A DNA stretch of 64,000 nt from Nageia nagi. Its lineage: Eukaryota > Pinophyta. Of this stretch, positions 21,526-32,816 are shown piece after piece. Every line of letters begins with the position of its first letter. Position 1 is the stretch's first letter. Under the pieces are notes generated by a model. It saw nothing but the letters and a program-made list of their open reading frames with translations, had not been told where the DNA came from and did not search any database. The stretch spans positions 188,232,001-188,296,000 of the forward strand of contig JBITNC010000001.1 in NCBI GenBank assembly GCA_050084985.1. Reading direction: 5' to 3'. The position numbers and the translations under genes were made by a program.

Positions 21526-22603
21526 GTAAGCTTAAGAATTCTATTTGGTTGGTAAATTTACCTTCAAAAAGGGAGTAGAGGTTGAATTCTTGATGAATCC
21601 ATTATAACTTCTTCCTTTCTTAATAAAGTTGAGCATTTTATTTTTTAGTTTGTATACTTTGTTTATACATTTATCTTTTTGGTGACTATAAGTATGGGCT
21701 TGGCATCTTAATTGATGACTTATAGTGCATTGCAAATCCAAGCACATTATATTAAGGAGAAATTTCTTTATGTAACAACTACATCTCTATTCATCTAACT
21801 TTGACTTTTTTGATTTATTCACTAGCTATTTTAGTAACTTTGTTGTGCACACTTTGAAAGTTTCTTATGGTAGTGAAGTTACCCTCAAGGGGGAGTGAAA
21901 TTTGAATTTTTGTGTTGAATTCATATTTGTGATGACAACTTCATCTTTAAGAGGTTATTTTTTTGTTATATAGTGTTGATCTAAATGTACACCTTCGTGG
22001 TTAGTTCACTCTGTGTGAAGAACTTATGGTACATTTTTAGTTTTTGTTATCATTATGTAAAGAATCAATATGTGTTTGTTGGCACTATTTGGTTATCTAT
22101 ATGTGAGTGATTTATATATGCATATGCTCTTTTTTGTTATTTATTAACATATATTTTTTAATATACAATAGATGACTATAAGTATTGGCTTGACATCTTT
22201 GTGATGACTTGTAGTGCATCATTAATTAATTTATGGATGGCATTACTTAGTTTATTTATCTTGTGATTAATATGAATATTTATATGATGCATCTAACTGA
22301 TCTTGTTTATGATTTTTTTGTAGCTTTCATATTGAGAATGCAAGTTACTTATTTTAGGTGGGCATGCTCATGAAGGCTCACATGTCAACTCAGTGTTGAT
22401 TGAATATACTTACAATGAAACTAGTTGTGGTTAATGATTGTATTGTAAACCATTTTATCAAATGGTAGTGTAGTGAGTCTCAAACTAAGATCTTACTTAT
22501 TTCTTAATGATGTAAAAGTTCTCATCTTTGCTTGAATCTCTTTGGAGGAGAACTCTCTCTTACTTTCTCTTTCTTCTTTCTCTATGCTCTATCTCAATAT
22601 TAC
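21526..22603 (+). other. E: long 3' untranslated region
   Basis: About 1.1 kb without coding signal between RNase H and the polypurine tract. It contains two related segments, near 21675-21735 and 22165-22225, each with GACTATAAGTATGGGCTTGG or a variant followed by GATGACTTATAGTGCAT, probably an old internal duplication. Element F shows a comparably long 3' region. Confidence 0.7.
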
Positions 22604-22615
22604 ATTAAGAGAGAG
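22604..22615 (+). other. E: polypurine tract
   Basis: Purine-rich AAGAGAGAG immediately upstream of the 3' LTR start TGTTAGAATTTG, in the right place to prime plus-strand DNA synthesis. Confidence 0.75.
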
Positions 22616-23028
22616 TGTTAGAATTTGTAATGTAATATTGTGTAATATTTCTTTTTAATGTAAAATCATTTAATACTTAAACTATCTTTAGATACCTTAA
22701 AGAATTAAAAGAATAAATATAAAAACACATTTAACCTTACCCTTGGGTTAAATGGTGGGTTTCTTCTTATAAATAAAGAGGTACTGCTCCTCTCATTGTA
22801 ATGAAATAATTAAGGTTTAAGGTTTGGAGAGAGAAGAGATTCTATAAGAGAGGTCCTTGTGAATAAGAAGACCTTAGTGAATGTACTCCTAAGAAGGGAA
22901 AAACCACTTTATAACTTGTGTTATTTGTGAGATTGGCTTGTGTTATTATGCTAAGGTGTTGATGTTATAAGTGCCTTCTTGAGATCTTCGTAAACTAAAG
23001 ATTAATTTAGAAAGGACTAATTTCATCA
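22616..23028 (+). repeat. E: 3' LTR
   Basis: 413 bases, TGTTAG to CATCA, followed by the target copy GGTAT. It shares its first ~380 bases with 18702-19085. It is also related to the LTRs in J and to solo LTR N. Confidence 0.92.
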
Positions 23029-23033
23029 GGTAT

Positions 23034-23321
23034 TGTATCATTTTTCATTATTTATCTTTAATACATCCATTGGGAAATTGGATCTTATATTCTATTATGT
23101 ATACTTGTGTATTGGAATCATTGGATTACTTTTGTATGTGCATGATTGTATGAGCCATACTTTGACATTGTGAGGTGTTGAATACTTGTATTTGCTATTC
23201 TAGGCCAAATGTTGGCATTATTACATTGCTTGAGCTTTATATGGATGCCCTAGGTTATACATTGGTGCATACTTGTGTGTTTTAGTTTAATTGAACTTGA
23301 ACTTATATTTGAGATTTTATA
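23034..23321 (+). repeat. C: 5' LTR, second part
   Basis: Resumes the C LTR after E. It matches 27693-27984 and ends GATTTTATA, against GATTTTACA in the other copy (CA to TA). Confidence 0.9.
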
Positions 23322-23322
23322 G

Positions 23323-23339
23323 TGGTATTAAAGCTAAAG
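23323..23339 (+). other. C: primer binding site, initiator-Met type, decayed
   Basis: TGGTATTAAAGCTAAAG lies one base after the LTR end. It fits the plant initiator-Met primer site TGGTATCAGAGC with a C-to-T and a G-to-A change. Confidence 0.75.
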
Positions 23340-23357
23340 ATCTTATCGCTTGAGGAA

Positions 23358-23710
23358 ATGGAAGCCAAATCTACAACCAAAGTAAAGAAGTTTGAATTCA
23401 GAAGGGTGGTTTTTTGCCAACTCCTTCAAAACTTTGAAGATAACAAGGTTCCTAAAAAGGAAAGGGAGAGACTCTTATGATTTTTGGGTGAACAACATGA
23501 GGAGAAGATGTGCAAGAAGAGAGGGCTTACATGGGAGCCCAAATTTGTTCCTCCACACAAGACTTTGCCAAAGATCAAAATCTTGCTCCAAATTTATTAA
23601 GGAACCACCAAAAAATTTCAAAGAGGCATCACCTTTCAGCTATGCCAGGATCTTCTGGGTTATAGAGTGGTGGCTTAGAGTAAATACAACATTGGAGGGG
23701 AGAGGTAGCT
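23358..23710 (+). pseudogene. C: gag N-terminal remnant
   Basis: From ATG 23358 the frame reads MEAKSTTKVKKFEFRRVVFC and FEDNKVPKKERERLL to a TGA at about 23478, then EEKMCKKRGLTWEPKFVPPH in the same frame. A Lys/Glu-rich start like this is compatible with a chromovirus gag, but I do not see the zinc knuckle. The sequence soon degenerates, and the following 150 bases hold no protease that I can recognise. Confidence 0.5.
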
Positions 23711-23849
23711 AGGATCCCAATGTTTAGACTTGGACCACTGAGAGAGGTTAAAGATGTAGCTACTTCATTAGATCTGAAGAAGAGTGAGCAGAAGTTATCA
23801 CTTAGATTTAGAACCTTTAGTAGTAGACTTGATGTTGTTACTTAGATTT

Positions 23850-24700
23850 TATTGGCCAAGAAGATGAGTTCCATCATCCAGAAAGAGGAGATAGAATGGG
23901 GATGCATTTTCACTATGGCCAAGGGAGGTACCACATTGCATTCTAAGGAGGCTAAGGAGAAACCAATTGAGGTACAATACATCTTATATCGATACCTAGA
24001 TATTTTTGGAGACATGCCCAAGGGGTTGTCAGCTTCTAAAGGGTTTGAGCATACTATCAAGTTGGAGTTAGGAGCCAAGCTAGTTATGATTACTTGTTAT
24101 AAGCATCCAAATGTTTAAAAGGTTAAGATAGAGAAGACCATCAAGGAGCTATTGGACATGAGATTTATACTTCCTAGCTCTAGTCCTTTTGCCTTTTCAA
24201 TTATGCTAGTCAAGAAGAAGGATGGGATCTTACGAATGTGTATTGACTACCACTTACTCAATAAGAAGACCATCAAGAACATTTATATTCTTAGACTGGA
24301 TGATCTCATTGATGAGTTACATGGTGTAAAATACTTTTCAAAAATTGATCTGAGATTTGGATAGCATCAAATAATGATGAAAGAGGAAGATATACACAAA
24401 ATGATATTTAGATGTCATTATGGGCACTTTGAGTTTTTGGTGATGCCTTTTAGATTGATTAATGCACTAGCCACCTTCCAATCAACTATGAATCAAGTCT
24501 TCAGGGAGCAACTGAGGATGTTGATGCTAGTCATCTTTGATGATATCTTGGTGTATAGTACACACAGGAGGAGAATGTCCATCATCTGGACCACATTTTG
24601 AGGATATTACAAGAACATAAATTCTATGCCAAGTAGTTCAAATGTGAGTTTGTCATGACTAAAATCCTATATCTTGGTCATATAATCAACCATGAGGGAG
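23850..24700 (+). pseudogene. C: gypsy reverse transcriptase
   Basis: Pre-RT segment QYILYRYLDIFGDMPKGL (about 23978-24030) and GFEHTIKLELGAKLVM, then [20 protein letters not shown] (about 24182-24240), [45 protein letters not shown] (24427-24485) and the active site VIFDDILVYS (24531-24560), intact as FDD. A thumb block GHIINHEGVKVDEKNI follows (about 24677-24722). Stops break it into pieces, one in the place of Tyr/Trp in the KIDLRFG*HQI block. Confidence 0.9.
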
Positions 24701-25340
24701 TCAAGGTGGATGAGAAAAATATTGCAGCTATCTAGGAGTGGCCAACACCTACTACCTTAATGCAACTAAGATGATTTTTGGGATTATGTAACTACTATAA
24801 GAGGTTCATACATGGCTTCTTCCACATGGTTTCCCTCCTAACATAGTTGACCAAGAAGGATGCATTCATTTAGAGTGAGAGTGCTCAAGAGGCCTTTGAG
24901 ACACTTAATAAGGTTATGTGTTCATGTCCTTGCTTGGATATTCTTAATTTTTAAGTCCCTTTTACTATAGATTATGATGCATCCAAGCTTGGTGTGGGGG
25001 TTGTACTCATGCAAAAGGGGAAACCAATAGCATTTGAGAGTAAGAAATTATCAAGTGAAGAGTAGAATTTCATTGTGTATGATAAGGAGATGTTGACCCT
25101 CATGCATGCATTGGAGAGGTTCAATCAATACTTAGTTTGTGGTCCATTCATCATCAAGAGTGACCACAATACACTAAAGTATTTTCTCAGCTAGTTAGAT
25201 TTGAGTGAGAAGTAACAAAGGAAGGTAAGTAAACTTCAATCCTTTGATTTTGAGATTCAATACATTAAAGGAAAGAAGAATACAATTGTTGATGCATTAT
25301 TTAGAAAACCATCCTTTTACTCTATCTCCTCTATTATTGT
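24701..25340 (+). pseudogene. C: RNase H and connection
   Basis: Blocks GLCNYYKRFIHGF (24781-24820), LTKKDAFI, TIDYDASKLGVGVVLMQKGK (about 24967-25022, first Asp in DYDASK), PIAFESKKLSSEE (about 25025-25062, Glu present), YDKEMLTLMHALERFNQYLV (25078-25135), IIKSDHNTLKYFL (third Asp, near 25160) and QYIKGKKNTIVDALFRKPS (25258-25312). The order and residues are standard gypsy RNase H. A few stops occur at Gln positions. Confidence 0.88.
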
Positions 25341-26390
25341 TGATTGGAAAAGATTATAATGGTTAAATACACGAAGCATAAGTTTTCTCAAGGAATATTA
25401 GATGGGATTGTGAGGAATAAAAGGTACATGGTTAGGGAAGGGCTAATTATGAAAAGAAATAGAATATTCTTGACTCTTAACTCTGAATTGAAGGAGAAGG
25501 TGCTCCATTCTTTGCACATCTCTCTTATAGGTCATCTAGGAATTACAAAGACATATAAGACAATAAGAGAGAGGTTCACATGGAAGGGGATGTAGTAGGA
25601 TATTTTGAGGAACATTCGAGAGTGTGTATAGTGCCAAGAAAATAAGGAAGAGCATGTGAAACTAGAAGGGTTGCTTCAACCATTTCCCATTCCATAGTAT
25701 AAATGGGAATACGTCTCAATGGATTTCATCACTAGACTTCCAAAGGTGCAAGGTAAAGATTGTATCTTTGTGGTAGTAGATATGCTCACTAAATTTGCCC
25801 ATTTCTTTTCCATTACTATCACATATACAACAACAAAGTTGTTTGATTTATTCTTTAAGGATATCCTTCAATTACATGAGTTTCTTAGGAGGATTATGAG
25901 TGATAGGGACAAGTTCATGAGCATGTTTTGAAAAGAGTTATTCTAATTGAGTGGCACCAACCTCACCCCAAGCACTAGCTACCATACCGAAATGGATGGG
26001 TAGATATAAATCATGAACAAGTTGGTGGAGGGGTATTTGAGACACTATGCAACTAGACTACAACAAACATTGGTCAAGTGGTTGTATATTAGGGAGTATT
26101 TCTATAATTCAACCTCTCATATATCCATTAAAATGTCTCCTTTCAAATCTTTGTATGGTTATGATCCTCCTAACTTTACAAACCTAGTTTTTGATGAAGG
26201 AAAGGCCATGAAAGCTAAATACTTCTTGCAAGAATATTAGGACATCAAGAGAGATTTGAAGGAGAACCTGTAGATGGCCCAAATTTTCTAAAATAAGTAC
26301 TATGGTCAGAAGAGAATGAAGAGGACCTTTGAGGTAGGTTATATGGTGTACTTGAGATTGCATCCATTCTGATAATCTACACTTAAGAAA
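25341..26390 (+). pseudogene. C: gypsy integrase
   Basis: Zinc-binding part: HSLHISLIGHLGITKTY with two His, then CVXCQENK (near 25623-25645). Core: WEYVSMDFITRLPKVQGKDC (about 25706-25755), FVVVDMLTKFAHF (first Asp), IMSDRDKFMSMF (second Asp, near 25905). In the block YHTEMDG (25982 on), which normally continues with Gln-Thr-Glu, two of the next three codons after MDG are stops, and the catalytic Glu codon is TAA. Near 26100-26190, YNSTSHISIKMSPFKSLYGY is the usual late integrase block. Confidence 0.9.
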
Positions 26391-26784
26391 AGGAGAGTAG
26401 AGAAGCTACAACCTAGGTTTGTTAGACCATACAAGATCTTGCACAAGGTGGGAGAGACTACTTATGAGTTGGAGCTTCCCAAGGAGAGAAAATTACACAA
26501 CACCTTCCATGTATCCCTTTTAAATAAGGCCATGGAAAAGCATGATGTTTCATCTACCATGTCACTCTTGTCACTTGATGATGAGAGACGAATGGTTTTG
26601 ATTCTTGAGAGGGTGTTAGAGACTCAAGTTAAGAAACTAAGATTAAGATAGAAAGATAGATTCATGATTAATTTATAAAATGGAGGGACTTTCCATATGA
26701 ATACTCCACATGATAAGGAGTAGAGATACTTGCACATCCAGCATTGAATTTCTTGAGGTTAAGAAATTTTGTGAGGGAAGGCTT
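26391..26784 (+). pseudogene. C: integrase C-terminus with probable chromodomain remnant, and purine tract
   Basis: VEKLQPRFVRPYKILHKVGE (26399-26457) and LHNTFHVSLLNKAMEKH (about 26494-26545) are the GPF/Y-type integrase end, followed by LILERVLETQVKKLRLR (26599-26650), the lead-in of a chromodomain. After 26650 the frame shifts; LIYKMEGLS... and EFLEVKKFCEG in another frame look like a decayed chromodomain and tail. GTGAGGGAAGGC (26771-26782) just before the LTR is the likely polypurine tract. The chromodomain call is an inference from weak sequence. Confidence 0.6.
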
Positions 26785-27984
26785 TATAACATCCCCCTTG
26801 TACAATTATAATTAATTTTAAAATCGAATAGATTCCCCCTTTGTATAATTAATTATTGAATTATGCTTTTTAGGTAGTACTTGGGATAAAATACTTAATG
26901 GGTTGTTGGAACCCACTGTGAGCCCCAAGTGAGATGTCTCCCTCCCAAGTATAGTTTTATATGTTTTAATGTACTTGTAGAGATTGAAACATGATTATGA
27001 TAATTCCAAGGTCTATTTAGTACTTAGAGCATGGATGAGAACTTATACACATGTGCCACCCTTGGGGAGATTTATAGACCCCCACATTGGCCCATGCTAC
27101 CCATATTCCCCCTATATACCCATGCATACCCCCTTAATCCACGAATGCCTCCTTGAACCATGAATGCATCCCTAAGCCCACATTGAGCATTAGGATGCAT
27201 GTGGACCATGAGGGAGGACCAGATACCCATGTTGGTCCTAGAATAATTCCTAGGTACCATAATTAGGGTTTGAGGGGATTGCATGATGAATTTGAGGTGA
27301 GATATAAATCCAAGAAATCTATATTAGCCCTTGGAGCCTTATTGCTAGATATACAAATTATTGATTATTACTCATACTTTCCAATGGATAAAATTCTTGG
27401 TGCATTGTTAAGCAACATCCCTAGGTGCAACATTTAGGAGGATTAACATGTTGAGGCATCTTGTTGATCTATGACTAAGATGCAACATCTTAGTCCATCT
27501 GATGGCATTTCAAGTTTGCATTCCTACCATTCAATTAGTCGTTAGGGTTTGAAGTGAGCTCCTTTGGTGGAGAGGATTTAGATTCTAAGGGAGTGAGGTT
27601 ATCCTATTTAGTATTCCATCCATACAATATTGATCATATTCATTATACCCTAGTTGGCTCCTTAGAGGTCGATGTTGAGCCTTGTGGGCTTGGTATTGTA
27701 TCATTGCTAATTTTTTATCTTCAATACAGTCATTGGGAAATTGGGTCTCATATTGTATTGTATATACTTGTGTATTGGCATCATTGGATTACTTTTTCAT
27801 GTGCATGATTATATGAGCTAGACATTGGTATTGTAAGGTGTTGAATACTTGTATCTATTATTATAGGCTAGGCATTAGCATTATTGCATTGCTTGAGCTT
27901 TCTTTGGATGCCCTAGGTTAGACGTTGGTGCATACTTGTGTGTTTTGGTTTAATTGCATTTGAATTTGTATTTGGGATTTTACA
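26785..27984 (+). repeat. C: 3' LTR
   Basis: Starts TATAACATCCCCC (TG decayed to TA) and ends GATTTTACA. It is followed by target copy ATAAA and the second half of the F LTR. It is intact, so it shows what the E-split 5' LTR looked like. Confidence 0.92.
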
Positions 27985-27989
27985 ATAAA

Positions 27990-28243
27990 CCTATAAAGCA
28001 TGAGGATAACTTTGTTCTAATCAAGTGTATTTACAATAAGGCTAAGCCCTATGTTTATAAGAGAGAATCCCATCTCAAGTCACCTTTTTACCTAAGGTTT
28101 ACATGAGATAAGAATGGTCAAGTTGCACTTATTTAATTCCTTAAATACTAAAAGGTAATTATAAATACTTTTAGTATTTAGATAAATTAAGTAAGTGAGA
28201 CACATTTTAGATACCAAACAATAATGCATTAAAAATTCTAACA
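27990..28243 (-). repeat. F: 3' LTR, inner half
   Basis: Continues the F LTR from 17806. It matches 35331-35583 and ends AAAAATTCTAACA, so the minus strand starts TGTTAGAATTTT. Together the halves are about 478 bases, against 477 in the other LTR. Confidence 0.92.
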
Positions 28244-28253
28244 CCCCCCCTTT
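28244..28253 (-). other. F: polypurine tract
   Basis: The minus strand reads AAAGGGGGGG directly before the LTR start TGTTAG, a textbook copia polypurine tract. Confidence 0.85.
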
Positions 28254-29020
28254 ATGCAATATTAGGTAGAGAGTAGAGAAGATAGTGAGAGTGAGAAAAT
28301 AAAAGAGTTCTCCTCCATAATAAATACAATTGAAGATAAGAATATTACATCTTGAAAAGTGACAGATCTTAGATAAAGTTCAACTACTTAACTATTTTAA
28401 CAAATGATTTATAATAAAATAACCATTAACCATAAATAGTTTTAGTATACAATAAGTAGTCTTCAATAATAAGTTGACAAGATAAGCCTCCATGAGCCAA
28501 GTAAGTAACATGCAATCTCAAAAAGAAACTTGCAAGCTATAAGTAGGTCATACATAAGATATATTATGTGCATCATACATTCATATGAACATAAAATGAA
28601 TCAAATAATACCATCCATAAACTAATCAAATGGTGCACTATAGGTTATCATAAAGATTCCAAGAAAACTCAGTCACTTGTTGTATAAGAAACATATGTGT
28701 TGATCATCATTATAAAAAAAAAAGAATAGACATCCAATCATGCATATACTAGTTCCTCACATATGAATAACTAAACAATGCCAAAATGCACATACTATTT
28801 CTTCACACATGGATAACTAAATAGTATAAGAAGTGTATAAACAAGTTCATCGCATGTGGATAATTAAACAACATGCACATACTAGTTCCTCACACATGGA
28901 GAACCAAAAATAAAAGTGTACATAAAGATCAACACTATACAACCAAAAGATCCTCATAGGGTTGAGGTTGTCATAAAAAAAAATTATTCAATAAGAATTC
29001 AAACTTCACTCCCCCATGAG
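28254..29020 (-). other. F: 3' untranslated region with ~45-bp repeats
   Basis: No coding signal. Between about 28741 and 28915 there are four loose copies of a unit with CACATACTAGTTCCTCACA and ATGGATAACTAAA, spaced about 45 bases. The first 300 bases are related to 44986-45330 of J, so J belongs to the same broad family. Confidence 0.65.
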
Positions 29021-29600
29021 TGAAACTTCACCAGCCTGAGAGACCCTTGAAGCTTGCATAACTGAGTGTTTGAAAGGGGCTTGGTGAACAAATCAATAGA
29101 TTTTTTATTTGATAGACAATATTGAAGTTGTAAGCTACCATCTAGAACTTTCTCCTTGATGAAATATGCTTGATTTTGATGTGTTTTATTCTATGATGGA
29201 ATATAGGGTTCTTGTACAAAGATATCAAGGATAGAATAACCTGCTCATACCTAATTTCTTTTAAAATATTCCTAAGCTAAATCATTACCTGGGATGCAAC
29301 AAGTCATAGCTCTATATTTTGTTTCCATGATGAAAAGAGTGACTATAGCTTGCTTCTTAAAAGAATAAGAGATAACACCTAATCTAATATTAAACACATA
29401 AGAAAAAGTGTATTCCTATCATCTTTATCAACCCCATAGTTAGAATCAAAGAACTTTGAGAGAACAAAAGAAGGTAGCTTGGTAAACTTGAGGGTAAGAT
29501 CTTTTATTCTCGAAATATACCTCAAAATATTCTTAGCAGCATGAAGATGCTCAACATAAGGCTTGTGCATAAACCTCACCATCAGATTCATTGCATAATA
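29021..29600 (-). pseudogene. F: copia RNase H
   Basis: The minus strand, right to left, shows VYAQALC and a KNILRY-like segment (LHAAKNILRYISRIKDLTLK, 29543-29484), then KFFDSNYGVDKDDRNT (first Asp), ETKYRAMTCC near 29330-29300 (Glu), and, at the end, YFIKEKVLDGSLQLQYC (about 29165-29115) and SIDLFTKPLS near 29100-29070, the standard copia end. Frameshifts and stops are frequent. Confidence 0.88.
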
Positions 29601-30330
29601 AATATCTGGCCTAGATAGTCAAATAAAGAAGAATACCAATAAGCTGCCTGTACTCTGTAGCATCTACCAACTGAAAGTTTGAGCTAGTCTCAAGCTTGAT
29701 TCTAGGAGCAACAAGAATAACCATTGGCTTACACTCTTCCATTCCAAATTTCTGCAAAATATCTAAGAGATATTTGGATTGATTAGAGTAAGTACAATCA
29801 TTACATTGATACACTTGCATACTAAGGTAGTAGTGCAAGATACCAAGATCATTCATCTTATATTCTACCTTAAGGTTGGTTGTGCACTTATTTATGATCA
29901 CCATATTATTCCCCATGATCCAAAGATCATCCACATAAAGAAGAATTAAGACCAATTCTTTTCCTTCATTGAGAACATAAAGATATGAATCTAAGTAGCA
30001 TTTGGAGAATCCAAGAGTCTCAAAATACCCTCAAATTATATTGTATCATGCTATTAGTGCTTGTTTAAGTCCATACAAAGAATTATTTAGCTTGAACACA
30101 TGGACCTATTTTCCTTGCACAACAAACCCTTTTGGATGAATCATGAAGATTTCAACATATAAGTCACCATTGAGAAATGCATTCTTTATATCAAGTTGAA
30201 GTACCTTTCAACCTTGAGCTACTGACAAGGAAAGGATCAATCTAACCACAGCCATATTTTCTACTAGAAAAAAGTTTCCTCATAATCAATTCCATAATTT
30301 TTAGTGAAACCCTTAGCCACCAACCTTTCC
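29601..30330 (-). pseudogene. F: copia reverse transcriptase
   Basis: Minus strand: KVLQLDIKNAFLNGDLYVEI (about 30203-30144), KLNNSLYGLKQALIA (about 30093-30050), then a well-kept stretch 29955-29611 with VLILLYVDDLWIMGNN (active site YVDD intact, near 29935), YKMNDLGILHYYLSMQVYQC, SKYLLDILQKFGMEECKPM and YRQLIGILLYLTI. A few stops occur. The family and order match E, but the sequences differ clearly. Confidence 0.92.
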
Positions 30331-31586
30331 TTATATTACTTAATTTCATCCTTTGAATTGTACTTGATATTATAAATACACTTGTTCCCAATTATATTTT
30401 TTAAAGATGAATCTGGAACTAAGTCCCAAGTTCTATTTTTCATAAGTACCTCATATTTCAACTTCATGGCATCTATCAAATAAGCATGTTTAGACTCCTT
30501 TTTAAAGGTTGAAGGCTCATTATAATTATTTATTTTAGAAAGGAGAGACTTATTCAATGTCATGCTTCTTATTATCCTCCGAATTAGAGAATTTCTTCAT
30601 GAGGTGATCTATTTGAAAAGATATCCAAACACTTAGGAATTTCTGAAGAGTATTCAAAGACTTCACTTGAAGAAAATCCATTAGGAACCTCATTAAATTT
30701 GATATGCTTTAAAATAAAAAATACTTTTGATGAAGGAGAGTAGAGCCTATACCTTTTATGTTGACTATCATATCCCATAAAGATGCATTTTTCTAACTTA
30801 TTATCCAACTTCTTCCTTTTATCCAAAATTATAAAGGAAAATGCTTCACATCCAAAGACCTTTAGATGTGATAGAGTTTTCCCTTAAACTACTTTTATGG
30901 AACACCTATTTAAGGTGTAGATAGTAGTGCTCATAACTTCACCCCATAAATACTAAGAAGATTGCCCATCATGCATCTATCCATCTCCATTATGGTCATA
31001 TTCTTCCTTTCTATAACACCATTCTATTGCAAAGTATAAGGGATAGTAAATTTCCTGTTGATCCCATGCTTTGCATAAAAGTGTTGAACTCATTGCTTAT
31101 GTATTCACCCCCATTATTTGACCTTGGCATCTTGATGTTTAGATTGGTTTGATTTTTGACTAAGGTCAAAAACTCCTTGAACATATTAAAGTTTCAATCT
31201 TTATGCTCTAGTAGATATCTAAAATTCATCCTACAAGATTCATCAATAAATGTAAGGTAAGGATATAAGACTCCTCCAAGTGACTTAGTTTGAAAATGAT
31301 CCATCAAATTTGAGTGTATCAATTGGAGAGGTTAAGATGCCCTCGTTTCCTTATCCTTCTCAAATTTTTTCCTTTTCATCTTTCCTAAGATGCAATGTTT
31401 ACAAAGGCTAATGGAGGGTGATATAAGAGGCAATCCTTTCACAAGATCTTGATCCTTTATGAGTTGAATACTTTTGTTGTTTAGGTGACCTAAATGTTGA
31501 CACTAAAGGTTTCCTTTAGAAAAAACATTTGAGAAAAGGTACAATTTAGTAGGAACTTGATCAATTATGTAAAGGTCATTCTTAAC
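30331..31586 (-). pseudogene. F: copia integrase and linker
   Basis: The minus strand has a pre-integrase block GHLNNKSIQLIKDQDLVKGL (about 31490-31430) and LCKHCILGKMKRKKF (31410-31366) with its CxxC, then PLQLIHSNLMDHFQT, YPYLTFIDESCRMNFRYLLE (first Asp), PRSNNGGEYISNEF (here the Asp of the usual SDNGGE is Asn) and, in another frame, NGVIERKNMTI with the Glu kept. Minus strand 30826-30584 has KLEKCIFMGYDSQHKRYRLY, the usual end. The linker to RT, 30563-30336, has KNRTWDLVPDSSLKNIIGNK. Confidence 0.88.
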
Positions 31587-32816
31587 TTATCCTTTTATCA
31601 AGATGTAAAACCCTTTCCTTAAAATCCAAGAGTTTGAATTAAACTCAAAGGTATATCCCTTCCTTGCAATTTGAATAACTAACAAAAGACTCATCCCTAA
31701 CTTGAGCACAAAAAACACATCTTCAATCACCTTCCCATGCATCAAGACGCTTCCAATCCCTTGAACTTCTAGCATTAAGTTATCACCTATCACTATTGTA
31801 TCCTTCCTATATTTGTGAAAGTTTTCAAACGTATTCCTTTCAAAGCACATATGATTAGTGCAACCCAAATCCACTACACAATCATTTGAAAAAGTATTAG
31901 ACTTGCAATAAAGAGCATAAACATAAGCACCTTTCTTATCCTTATTTCCTTTGAAATTGTTCACATTATCTTTTTCTTTGCCATTTTCCTCCCTCTTTCT
32001 CTTGAAGAAATGGCTCTCTTTGTGACCATATATGCCAAAAAATTTACAATTTTCATCAACATTTTTGTTAGGCACATGAGGTTTATTTGACTTACCTTTG
32101 TGATCATGATTATTATTGTCATACTTCTTTATATTTCTCCTAGGATGAGCATGAGGGGTCTTCTTATGATTTATGAACTTTTTGAAATGAGTAATCTTAG
32201 TTGTACCTAAAAAAACATTTTTCTCCTTTAGATAAGAAATAAACACTTTCTTATCGATAGCCTCTTCATGCTTCAAGAGAAGTCTAGAAATATTCTCTAA
32301 AGAGAAGACTTCCTTTTCATCATCAAGCATCATCTTAAAGTGACTAAAATTGGTTGAGAGGCTTTGTATGATGATGAACACCATGAATTCATCATTAATC
32401 CAATTACAACCATAACTCACAAGCTGAATCCTTAGATCAATGATCTTATTCATGTAGATTACCACACCTTCATCCTTCTCTTGATGGGATTGCAAGAGAT
32501 TTTAAAGGATGGTAAATCTCCTAAAAAATTTAGACCCAAGGTAGATCTTCTTAAACCTATCTCAAGCTTATTTGATAGATGTTGAGGTCAACATCATAAG
32601 GAGAACTTCATCTAAAACTTCTCTAAAGATCATAGAAGTTATCAACTCATTCTTGTTGTTATAGACCTCCAGTGCTTTACCTTCTATTGGAATGAATTGA
32701 TTCTCACTCACTGTTTGCCAAAGCTTGCATGCTTGAAGCTCCACTTTCATCCTTAGTTCCCAAATATCATAGTTGGAACCATCAAGGATGTGTTTAAGTG
32801 CAAAGAAATCTCCCAT
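31587..32816 (-). pseudogene. F: copia gag and protease
   Basis: Gag starts at 32816 with MGDFFALKHILDGSNYDIWE, the usual copia gag start (DUF4219-like), open to 32568. After a break, 32495-31587 is open for 302 codons: MQSHQEKDEGVVIYMNKIID and further UBN2-type gag, a Lys/Asn/His-rich stretch, then the zinc knuckle CKFFGIYGHKESHFFKRK, in which the second and last Cys positions are Phe. The protease active site reads VVDLGCTNHM where D-S-G is expected. The long open frame shows gag decayed less than pol, but the knuckle and protease cannot be normal. Confidence 0.92.

Larger units (their letters stand above)
18702..23028 (+). mobile_element. Element E: internally deleted Ty1/copia element
   Basis: Inserted in the 5' LTR of C. 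Target copies are AGTAT (18697-18701) and GGTAT (23029-23033); the undisturbed C sequence in the 3' LTR reads GGTAT. The 3' LTR is 22616-23028 (413 bases), with a purine tract before it. The 5' LTR is cut short at about 19085 and runs directly into the pre-integrase region, so the LTR end, primer site, gag and protease are missing. Integrase, RT and RNase H remain, with many stops. Confidence 0.93.
17807..27984 (+). mobile_element. Element C: Ty3/gypsy chromovirus-like element, hosting E
   Basis: Inserted in the 3' LTR of F. Target copies are ATCAA (17802-17806) and ATAAA (27985-27989, one change). The 5' LTR is 17807-18701 plus 23034-23321 (1183 bases without E) and the 3' LTR is 26785-27984 (1200 bases). 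The internal part is only about 3.5 kb: a short gag remnant, RT, RNase H, integrase and a probable chromodomain remnant. No protease is recognisable, so the 5' part of pol appears to be partly deleted. Confidence 0.93.
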
